Source of the DNA: Spongospora subterranea
Taxonomy: Eukaryota; Endomyxa; Phytomyxea; Plasmodiophorida; Plasmodiophoridae
Reading direction: 5' to 3'
DNA: 20,314 nt
Assembly (NCBI GenBank): GCA_900404475.1
Contig: OUQQ01000380.1
Location: forward strand, 1 to 20,314
Under the pieces are notes generated by a model that was given only the letters and a program-made list of their open reading frames with translations, did no database searches and was not told the DNA's origin. Below are positions 8,820 through 15,752 of this stretch, piece after piece; position 1 is the stretch's first letter, and every line of letters starts with the position of its first letter. The translations under genes were made by a program, and so were the position numbers.

Positions 8820-8864
8820 ATCCCAAGACCATGACATCGTGATCCGATACGTCAAGGGGGGCCA

Positions 8865-9120
8865 TTAGGAGGTCACCTTTGAATCGTTGGTCTTTTCCCA
8901 AGAAATCGAGTCATAATGTCGGTTCTGGGTTGTCATCAGCGTGTTTATGTTCAGGTTGCGACACGCGGAAAGTGTTTGTGTAAATGTCAGGATACCGGTA
9001 GCTTTGAGGAGAAACGGTCCGACAAATCGGTTTTCCAGCTTTGGGCAAGGCCGAGATCCAATCAGTGCTTTCGACCAAAACCGAACCGCCGATTGCGTGT
9101 TTGACTGCGTCGGAACGATG
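8865..9120 (-). pseudogene. Ty3/gypsy integrase C-terminal (GPF/Y) remnant
   Basis: The minus-strand frame contains KLENRFVGPFLLKATG, which matches the K-L-x-x-RF-x-GPF/Y module found C-terminal to the integrase core in many Ty3/gypsy polyproteins. It is followed by a beta-strand-like run (ILTFTQTL) and an N-I-N motif where such proteins have INPVFHVS. The upstream integrase core (H-H-C-C and D,D-35-E) is not visible. The frame runs without stop from 9230 to a stop at 8865, but nothing before about 9120 is recognisable. It is an isolated tail fragment on the strand opposite to the RT remnant. Confidence 0.55.
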
Positions 9121-9511
9121 CCTGTTGGCTGTTGCAGTTCACCGCTTGTCGGATTTGCGGCCGAATGCATAAATCGGTCTTTCTGGTAGATTTTTTTCCA
9201 GTTCTCATTGCAATCAGAGAAATTCCTCAAGATATATCTTCAAAATCAACAGTTTCCTCCATCATTTCCGGCCACAAACAAATCTCAACAGCGTTCCGTC
9301 GATGGTTCGAAAACTGCAATGATGAAAATGAGGGTCCCCTAACCCGTTCGATAACATGAAAGTTATCAATCGGACCCTGTCGACAATGAACCCAATCATC
9401 TTTACACAACTGGCCAGAATAGCAATAAATTGGGTCAAAAGCGTTGTGTATTTGAAAATACTTGTTGGATTCAGAATGAGCGTGATCGCGTGATTAGGAG
9501 TTCGGCGTTGG
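9121..9511. other. No gene seen
   Basis: This holds short open frames only (75 codons or fewer), none with a recognisable motif. It is A/T-richer than the coding region to the right and probably includes the 3' flank of the secreted-protein gene. Confidence 0.5.
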
Positions 9512-9569
9512 AATCATGGAGCGGGTTGTGACTTGGCGTAAAAATCATGGAGCAGGTTGTGATTTGGCG
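9512..9569 (-). repeat. 27-bp tandem repeat across the stop codon
   Basis: AATCATGGAGCAGGTTGTGA-type units lie at 9543-9569 (covering the last codons and stop of the secreted-protein gene) and 9512-9538 (just beyond the stop), with two differences in 27. The gene's C-terminal coding sequence was thus duplicated into its 3' untranslated region, or the reverse. Confidence 0.9.
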
Positions 9570-11641
9570 CCCCAGAGACTCGATTTCTGTAGTTTAAGAT
9601 AGGCGTATTCTAGCAAACCATAACGTCCACGGATTGCACGATAAACGACGTACTTCATCAAATCCACTAGTTGTTCTTCTTCGTCGGCTTCCATCGTGTC
9701 GACGATCAGCGCATTGTTAAAGCTCTGGACAGTGTCCTCCCATGTCTTCGCCACGACAATCTGCCGATATAGAGATGAAGGGAGGTCAGCGATGCAGAAC
9801 GAAGGGATATCTGCAAGAAGCGGCACTTGATGAAGGTCGTCAATTGGCAGCGCCAACGTAGCGCGTGCTCGATTGAGCGCGAACACGATCGCACAGAGTT
9901 GATGGAACCAACGGCGAGATGCTGATCTGTGGCCGAAGCCGATGGCGTCTGCGACATGCTCAGCTGTGGAGGATCTCCCTGAGAAATACTGAGTTGTGGG
10001 AATTTTCGCCATCAGCGCGGACAAGAAGGTGGATTTCTGACGGGGAAGAACCGGATCAGCTTCGGACGACTTATGCGACGATAGCGATCGTTGTAAAAAC
10101 ATTTCGATTTCTAACGCCACTTGGAAAATTCGCATTTTACAGCTGTTCGGAGCGAACTTCTTTATCTTGTCGTTGGGCATCGCCAGTTGGAGCAAAAGAG
10201 GTGGGTAGTTGGCATTCAAGGCGATGATGACGTTGAGCAGAGCCGGCAAGAACTCGGAATGGACCAGCTCTTTGTCTAATCGATGTTCAAAGGCGTAATA
10301 CAGCATCGGTAATAGGTTGTCCAGCGAAAACTCTTCTTCAACTTTCTCTGATTTATCGACTTTGCTCACGTCTCCCTCCATTGAACTCGCTTGCGCTTCC
10401 ACTAATCCATCGACTTTGCTCACGCCTCCCTCCTTCATCGCTGAAACAATGTCGGGGTAGTGCTTGTGAAGCAGGTTGATAGCTTCTTGCAGATGTGACA
10501 TGTCCCCTTTCAGCGCGTTGACCAATAAAGGGTTCAGTTTGAACATCAGACGCGCCGATTCATCGTCATTAGCCGAGAATGCGCCTTCGGCTTTGATTTC
10601 ATTGAAATGCCGAGAAATCCTGGACAACTTGTAAGTCAGGATAGAGTCGATGGCAAATTCGGGCAATGATTTGAATTGCTCAATACTGCTGAAATCGACG
10701 CGTTGGTTTAGAGACGACGCGAGAGGTGCAGGTTGTATCTTGGATAACAGGGTGATGACAGCCAAAACCAAACACAACTGGTCGACAGCTACCTTGGTTT
10801 CAGGGAGAAGGCCATCGTAGAGGGCACCTGTCTGCCCAAGACCTTCGTCGATTTCCTGGTTCTCCCACAGCTGATCGAGCAACGCCGACGACAGGTCCGG
10901 CTTACGGAAAAGCGGCAAACTAGCGAAGTTACGCTGAACCGCGATATCGGGAAAACGCTCGGGAGCATGATTCTCGGGCCGATCAGCTCGTGGGAATTTC
11001 ATTGAGAACTGGGGCACTCGCTTTGGATCGTACAAAGGTTTTGCGACGTGATTGGGCGAGGCGATTGAAACCGATTTAACGGGTCTGCCTTGGTCGCTTT
11101 TACCGTTGTCGCTAACGCGTGTTTTTCCCTTGGATGTACCGCTTGTTGATGCACCGCTTGCACTGATCATGATTCCAGACCCGCTGCTTGTCGGTAGGTC
11201 GCTCGCCCTTCTTCTGATGATAGGACTAGATTTGCTTTTCGCATAGCCTCGATGGTTGTTTGGACTAGCTTCGCCTCTTTTACCAAATTGGCTGCTGCTT
11301 GGGGCAGATTTGCTTTTGGCATAATAGGGAGTTGAATAGGCTGATCCACCAGAGCCTGGGCTTCCGTAAGCGTTATGAGACAGCGTATTTGGATTGACTG
11401 GACCACAGCGAACAAACAGGGTAAGCATTCGTTGTAAAAATGTCTTTTTCTTGGTCTTGAAGGGCGACACAAATGGGGATTCGGATTCATCTGAACTGTC
11501 GCCGTAATTCGAACAGGGCGAACAATCTTGCTTCACAGGATTGCCGTTGCTTGGTTGCGCTTGATTGCCCGCTCCATAGACATTCAATGCCAGCAGTGTA
11601 CTGGCGACAACTACAGCGACCAATGTGGAGATTCTGACCAT
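9545..11641 (-). CDS. Secreted protein of unknown family (698 aa)
   Basis: This is the longest intact ORF in the window, uninterrupted and intronless. The Met at 11639-11641 is chosen because it opens a textbook signal peptide (MVRIST, then a hydrophobic core to about residue 22, likely cleaved near VYG/AGN). The frame is open for 80 more codons upstream, but those lack a signal. Next come a CxxC at 40-43, a Ser/Gly/Lys-rich basic low-complexity region (about 60-240) with YAKSKS twice (107-112, 133-138), and then an alpha-helical C-terminal two-thirds (about 290-690). The helical part contains a short duplicated VSKVD element and an acidic spacer. It ends WGAKSQPAP. No enzyme motif is seen. 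A secreted or secretory-compartment effector-like protein is an inference. TGA stop at 9545-9547. Confidence 0.8.
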   Translation of the reverse strand: MVRISTLVAVVVASTLLALNVYGAGNQAQPSNGNPVKQDCSPCSNYGDSSDESESPFVSPFKTKKKTFLQRMLTLFVRCGPVNPNTLSHNAYGSPGSGGSAYSTPYYAKSKSAPSSSQFGKRGEASPNNHRGYAKSKSSPIIRRRASDLPTSSGSGIMISASGASTSGTSKGKTRVSDNGKSDQGRPVKSVSIASPNHVAKPLYDPKRVPQFSMKFPRADRPENHAPERFPDIAVQRNFASLPLFRKPDLSSALLDQLWENQEIDEGLGQTGALYDGLLPETKVAVDQLCLVLAVITLLSKIQPAPLASSLNQRVDFSSIEQFKSLPEFAIDSILTYKLSRISRHFNEIKAEGAFSANDDESARLMFKLNPLLVNALKGDMSHLQEAINLLHKHYPDIVSAMKEGGVSKVDGLVEAQASSMEGDVSKVDKSEKVEEEFSLDNLLPMLYYAFEHRLDKELVHSEFLPALLNVIIALNANYPPLLLQLAMPNDKIKKFAPNSCKMRIFQVALEIEMFLQRSLSSHKSSEADPVLPRQKSTFLSALMAKIPTTQYFSGRSSTAEHVADAIGFGHRSASRRWFHQLCAIVFALNRARATLALPIDDLHQVPLLADIPSFCIADLPSSLYRQIVVAKTWEDTVQSFNNALIVDTMEADEEEQLVDLMKYVVYRAIRGRYGLLEYAYLKLQKSSLWGAKSQPAP
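10356..10437 (-). repeat. Intragenic repeat encoding VSKVD twice
   Basis: ATCGACTTTGCTCACG(T/C)CTCCCTCC occurs at 10356-10380 and 10413-10437, a 57-bp (19-codon) period. It gives two GxVSKVD motifs flanking a short acidic linker in the 698-residue secreted protein. The unit keeps the frame. Confidence 0.85.
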
Positions 11642-12300
11642 AATGGCAGTTGTAGGTCTGTGGTTAAATCTATGTGAATGATTGGCAGATCTTGATGGGA
11701 TGGACGTCGACTTCGGATGCCGTAGAAAAGCCCGTAAACTCAGAATGTTCGTGCAAGAACTCTGGCCAAACCCTGCCGAACTCCGTGACACTCTAACCGC
11801 GCTACTTATAATATTAGCGCCACTGTCATCAAGGGTATTTTGTGTAACAGGTGATTGACTGACTGGAGACATCATCCACATCGCGTTGCATGACCGCCAG
11901 TCAAATCATGGCTAATCATGTGTAACGACAATGGACCCCAAAAACTGCGCGTCTTAATGTGGATGGTGTACATGCGCTAACGTTCCGAAATCACAAGAAC
12001 TGTATGATGGCCAGATCGCTCTGTCGGCTCGTGGGTTCTGTTCAGATCCATTTCGCTAATGCTGGATACTCTGGCGACTTTCTCCCCATTAACGGCGTTT
12101 TTGCAGAGGATCAAAGCATTTATACGTCAATTTTCTGTTTTTTTATAAACCACTGAGCCTTACATCATGAGATAATGCTGTCCATGGCTTCATTCGGGTG
12201 CGTCTTTTTCGAACGCGACCCAGCACTTCCTGTGTATCCTCTTATAGGTATGCAATGGCCAACGCACCGGTAAGGTAGCGCCATGCCCTCAATGCCGACA
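11642..12300. other. 5' flank of secreted-protein gene; no gene seen
   Basis: The minus-strand side (11642-11881) is an open extension of the secreted-protein frame, but is more likely promoter and 5' untranslated sequence because the signal peptide begins at 11641. From 11882 to 12300 I see only short frames without motifs. Confidence 0.5.
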
Positions 12301-12310
12301 CACGACGAAC

Positions 12311-12667
12311 ATGGACACTGTTAGGAACGTAACACGGAACGTAACACTGTGGTTCCAGCCATTACTGGTAAGTCCGGAACCGACGAAGGGATTCCCTACT
12401 CTCTTGTATGGTTGCCGACAAAAATTCGCCACCGTGCGTCTCATCTCGAATTTGTTCCTGTTTATTAGATCGTATCGCCACTCCGTTACTCACCATGCCC
12501 TCTTCCCCATCCTCGTGGCGTTACGCAGCCATGTTCCTCGCGGCGAAACCAACGACGCCCTCAATGAAATCCTCAAAGCGCTGGCGAATTTACAAGCTAG
12601 CGTTGCCACCATGGGTCAGCGTTTGAGTACATGGTCCTTCAGGTACAAGAAAGACAAGTTATATTGA
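12311..12667 (+). pseudogene. Open frame with coiled-coil, possible gag N-terminus
   Basis: A 118-codon frame with no recognised domain overall. Its C-terminal third (ALNEILKALANLQASV and onward) has the heptad-like spacing often seen at the N-terminus of Ty3/gypsy gag proteins. A tiny 13-bp tandem (GGAACGTAACAC) lies near its start at about 12325-12350. It could equally be a chance ORF. Confidence 0.2.
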
Positions 12668-12796
12668 TGCCAAAGCTGTAGCTATGGATTTCAACAGCCG
12701 CAGTTGGCCATCGAGTTTTTGGATCAACGAATATCAACAATCGCTAAGAACGAAATCTCTACTTGGGCCGAGCCGACACATGAAGTACCCTCAGGC

Positions 12797-12867
12797 GCTC
12801 ACCTTCGGATGAAGCTCTGGTTTCTGGAGCTTTTTTACGGATGCTTCCAATAGCACCCGTATGACCC
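12797..12867. repeat. Rearranged copy of sequence at 14349-14431
   Basis: Bases 12797-12838 match 14390-14431 directly (GCTCACC...ATGAAGC...GGTTTCTGGAG, roughly three quarters identical). The next bases, 12839-12867 (GGATGCTTCCAATAGCACCC), match 14353-14382 in reverse complement. In the second locus both blocks lie on the same strand in the order B-A. Here A is followed by inverted B. The 14.35-kb copy also has a 7-bp insertion (CCTATTG). Confidence 0.6.
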
Positions 12868-13433
12868 CTGCCCTTCTCGATGGCACTGTTCCAACTCCAA
12901 CTTGTCTTGACCAAGATGTAAATACTGACAATTGAGGCTGGTGACGATCCCTCGTATAATCTTGTTGAAATCGGGTGTGTGTCGATCCGGTTGAAGATAC
13001 TGTTGAGTGCCCATCCGAAACCATTGCTTCGAATATTTGCATTGCGGCCGGTTCGCGCTTTGCCACATGTGAAGTATGCTGTCTACCGTGAAGGAACTCC
13101 CCCATCCGATCCATGGCCCGACCGTTAAAGTCTGGCAGCGAGGAAATATTTATTGCACATTCAAAGACTCCGTTGTCAAAACGGATAAAAGAGGTATTAA
13201 GTCAACCTGTACTTGGTCAATGGATTTTACCTTTGATAGACCCTCTTCAGAATACATTATCACCAGCAGCGGCCAAGACCACAATCATGAGATTGATACT
13301 TATAATATAACTCCCGTCGGTGGACTGAAACAAGAATTTTTTTTTGACGTGGATCTTGATGCAAGCGAGCGTGAATTAATTCATAGTTTGCTCGCTAAAA
13401 TTTACCGTTGTCTAAGGTATCCGTTGTTTGCAC

Positions 13434-13503
13434 GTCTACAGTAAATAAGATTACTGAGAGCCCATCCAATCAGATTAGGGAAGGATCAAATCGTGGTAAA
13501 AAG
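13434..13503 (+). other. Probable intron 1 of the MULE gene
   Basis: A GTCTAC donor and an AAAAAG acceptor would join the zinc-finger exon to the next protein-like frame in phase, skipping the TAA at 13440 and at 13497. An alternative acceptor three bases later (TAG at 13504-13506) also keeps the phase. The donor is weak, so the boundary is tentative. Confidence 0.35.
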
Positions 13504-13676
13504 TAGTCGACTGGCCTCTTGTCCAGGAAAATCCGACGCGGAAAAGAATTGCATTTTGGCAAGATCCGGATTGTATGACCAAGTTCATGGAAGCGGGCTA
13601 TGATCTTCGGGCTGCTGGAGGTGTTTTTAAGTATGCTATAGACATGCCGCAACGTCTATCAACTGTTTACTTGCAG

Positions 13677-13729
13677 GTGTCAATCATCAATGTTTCGTTA
13701 TCTCATCATTTTGTTTACCTATGGTTCAG
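13677..13729 (+). other. Intron 2 of the MULE gene (53 bp)
   Basis: GTGTCA...TATGGTTCAG between TTGCAG and ACTGTTCAAATG. Both exon ends are on codon boundaries, and the joined frame runs from the FKYAIDMPQRL segment into the DGT catalytic block. The size matches the 52-bp WD40 intron. Confidence 0.65.
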
Positions 13730-13878
13730 ACTGTTCAAATGTCGCAATACGCCACAGTTTATGGCGACTTTTCTATTGTTGATGGTACCCATAACACCAC
13801 CCCCTATAATTTTTAAGTTGATGCCGTTTACCAACGTTAATTGCCTGGGTAAGTGTGTCATAAATCAAATCAATATAT

Positions 13879-14172
13879 GTGAACGCGAAGCGCAAGAGCG
13901 GACCGGTGTAAAAAAAGAACCCATTGGTCAAGCAACGCAATGGCAATCGTTCGAATGTCATCCGCCCATCGACCATGGGCGAGCACCTTGCAGGCGGTCG
14001 CAAAGATTTATGCAAACTCAATAAGGCTTGTTCAGGTTCGGGGGTTTGCGTTTCTGTATGCGACCGCCTGCAAGGTGCTCGCCCATGGTCTGACATTCGA
14101 ACGATTGCCATTGCGTTGCTTGACCAGTGGGTTCTTTTCTTACACCAATCCGCTCTTGCGCTTCGCGTTCAC
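13879..14172. repeat. Fold-back repeat (arms 139 and 129 bp, 26-bp loop)
   Basis: The left arm 13879-14017 starts GTGAACGCGAAGCG. The right arm 14044-14172 ends CGCTTCGCGTTCAC. Apart from a 10-bp gap (TCCGCCCATC, 13961-13970, missing on the right), the outer 124 bp differ at only four positions, all transitions. Near the loop pairing becomes patchy but stays in register to GCAAAC/GTTTGC. Both strands can encode the same peptide start (EREAQER), so either arm may have been a short coding piece. It lies just after a MULE exon donor site. Confidence 0.92.
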
Positions 14173-14226
14173 CCATGGTTGATGGGCGGATGACATTCGA
14201 ACGATTGCCATTGCGTTGCTTGACCA
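14173..14226. repeat. Third copy of the fold-back unit
   Basis: CCATGGTTGATGGGCGGATGACATTCG...TTGACCA repeats, in the right-arm orientation, the segment at 14083-14126. It retains the 10-bp piece (GATGGGCGGA side) that the right arm lost. It is joined exactly at the outer end of the right arm, giving the order left arm, loop, right arm, partial right arm. Confidence 0.88.
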
Positions 14227-14229
14227 AAA

Positions 14230-14538
14230 ATGCCTGTGGCGGGGAATATACGTTCGGGTGAAAAACAAAACGGCACGTACACCCCCCGCCACAGGGATTT
14301 AGGGATAGATACCTGCCCGACCTGTGGCAGATTCTGCCACGAACGTACACTGTATGGGTGCTATTGCCTATTGGAAGCACCCACAGACGGCTCACCATCC
14401 CATGAAGCACGGGTTTCTGGAGTTTTTCGACGAGGATGGCAATTGCCACAAAGGACCGGAGATGCTGTCATATTCGATAGTTTGATTTACCATCAGGCTC
14501 CGCGATTTGTTGGCGAGTTGGATGGAATATCGGAGTAG
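14230..14538 (+). pseudogene. Open frame, weak resemblance to dioxygenase fold
   Basis: A 102-codon frame with a Cys-rich middle (CPTCGRFCHE) and an end reading GDAVIFDSLIYHQAP. The latter resembles the GD-x-x-x-FDSxxxH strand of 2-oxoglutarate/Fe(II) oxygenases of the PhyH type. The N-terminal HxD motif is not evident, and a 7-bp insertion near 14366 has probably shifted the frame. A block of it recurs, rearranged, at 12797-12867. The function is unproven and the similarity may be chance. Confidence 0.2.
14233..14295. repeat. Hairpin with 12-bp perfect stem
   Basis: CCTGTGGCGGGG (14233-14244) and CCCCGCCACAGG (14284-14295) are perfect complements around a 39-nt loop. A weaker inner ACGT pairing is present. 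This adds another hairpin directly after the fold-back cluster. Confidence 0.85.
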
Positions 14539-14709
14539 CGGCTGTAGAGCCGGCGGAGTAGCGTACGCTTGTCGAAATATCAAGGGAATTCAACTTGGCG
14601 GCGGAATGCGATTGTCAATGGATTTCAAACTATCACTAATAGTAATCAGTTAGATTTTGTTTTCCAACCGAACCCGACTGTTTATCTGTTTCTTCGCTGT
14701 ACTATAATC

Positions 14710-15070
14710 GACCCCAAACGCTCCAATGTGTCGTGGTGGACATCACTATTGAAGTCTCTTCCCGCCAAATAAGAACGAGTGCACTGATTGATTGTGGCGC
14801 GACATCAGATTTCATTGACCGAGCGTTTGTTGGCCGACGCGCAATTTCATGTCGTCCCAAACTCATTCCTGTGGCTGTCAAAGTAGTAGATGGACGACGT
14901 CTTCCACCGATAACCCACGAATGACCACCTCGCTGACAGGGTTCTTTCAGGATTTTATCGCAATGCACGTGATCGAATCACCAAATCATAATGTTATTCT
15001 GGGAATCGGAAACAACAGCGTGTATTCAGGATGGTTGGATTGCGTGCCCGACGATCGGGGCAGAGCGGCG
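14710..15070 (+). pseudogene. Ty3/gypsy retropepsin (aspartic protease) remnant
   Basis: The frame has the strand VVDITIEV, then ALIDCGATSDFID, which corresponds to the catalytic ALIDSGATxxFI loop of gypsy proteases with the Ser/Thr replaced by Cys (the catalytic Asp is kept). Next comes VDGRRLPPITHE, where gypsy proteases have VxDGxP...ITH. After a frameshift near 14920 it resumes with ESPNHNVILGIG, matching the SPxYDIILGxxWL flap-side block. It reads toward a gag remnant that lies on the opposite strand, so the natural gag-protease order is broken. Non-functional. Confidence 0.65.
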
Positions 15071-15265
15071 ATGACATGTCCTGCTTGTCGGCAATACATA
15101 CATAAACCGAAGTCCAAGCAATGAGGACGAATTTCAGGAGTAAATCGCGAGCGTATCTGAGAATTGGCGATGGTGAACAGTGTTTTACTTTTCGATCGGG
15201 TACCGGAAGGCCAAGAGCTTGGCCTTAGCTGTCATAGCCTTTGGCGTATCTAATTCAGATTTCCT

Positions 15266-15752
15266 CTAGGCGCTCGGCCAGTGGCGGGTGTAATGATTTG
15301 CAAAAAGCTCTCTCTCGCTCATGCCTAACCCTCCTGTGGCAGCTTCAGCCTCATCTTGACGGGTCGGGAACTCGCGAATGTGCTGCTCAGGATCTCCAGT
15401 TTGTTTACAATCTTCAAATCGTTGCTCAGCTTCTGCAGCGGTATATTGTGGAAAAAACAGCTTCAGCTTGGCGCTGGCCTCAGCGAACGGCGGTTCCGGT
15501 GACATTCGACGGACGATCCTCTGGGGTTCGCCTTGCAAGTTTGCGAGTAGCAGCCGGCGAACGTGTTGGGGCATGGGTCTGGGCTCGATTGTGGCGGGTC
15601 CAACATGTAAAAATAGCCATCACCGCTCGCTGGCACTCAGGTGGCCTGTACCGTCGAACGGTTGAGCTCGATACACTTTGTCATTGTCTTCGACAGCAAC
15701 AAAGTTTTCATCCTGTGTCGACTCGGCTCGAGTAGAGATTTCATAATCTCAA
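15266..15752 (-). pseudogene. Ty3/gypsy gag remnant
   Basis: The minus-strand frame reads AQPFDGTGHLSASER, then a TGA (15620-15622), then QHVRRLLLANLQGEPQ, the FAEA...LKLFFPQYTAAEAEQRF segment, CKQTGDPEQHIREF and MSERELFA. This is the standard order of the Ty3/gypsy gag (retrotrans_gag) core: the PxFDGTGD entry, a helix ending at a processing-like GE, W/F-x(3)-A-x-L...F, LKQxG-x(2)-x-x-Y/HI-x-EF, and a Met-Ser-Glu helix. There is one in-frame stop and no nucleocapsid CCHC after the TAG at 15266-15268. It might extend upstream toward 16511 but that part is unrecognised. Confidence 0.6.

Larger units (their letters stand above)
13076..13848 (+). pseudogene. MULE transposase with FAR1-like zinc finger
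   Basis: The first exon encodes a FAR1/WRKY-GCM1-type finger (NIYCTFKDS...KSTCTWSM...SGQDHNHEI, so C...C...H-x-H) at about residues 22-75, as found N-terminal in many Mutator-like transposases. A middle exon (13504-13676) encodes a helical segment with GGVFKYAIDMPQRLSTVYLQ. The third (13730-13848) has VYGDFSIVDGTHNTT followed by PFTNVNCLG. That resembles the first catalytic block of MULE/FAR1 transposases (D-T/GT...N-x-Y...PF...VN..G), with the likely catalytic Asp at 13781. An extra T in the run 13810-13814 breaks the frame just after this block. The remaining DDE residues and SWIM domain are absent. The exon ends at a near-perfect donor (CTGG/GTAAGT), after which a fold-back repeat begins. 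The ATG start is by position only. Confidence 0.6.

Noticed and set aside
8580..8834. Intact plus-strand gene of 84 codons and its minus-strand twin at 8091-8339
   Set aside because: They are the two arms of one palindrome, and both are pieces of a frameshifted LINE C-terminus.
9545..11881. Start of the secreted protein at 11881 (778 aa)
   Set aside because: The extra 80 residues are low in hydrophobicity and would bury a perfect signal peptide. The Met at 11641 is the natural start.
14230..14538. Functional 2-oxoglutarate oxygenase gene
   Set aside because: Only one strand-like motif matches, the HxD motif is missing, the frame seems broken by a 7-bp insertion, and the segment behaves as a repeat.
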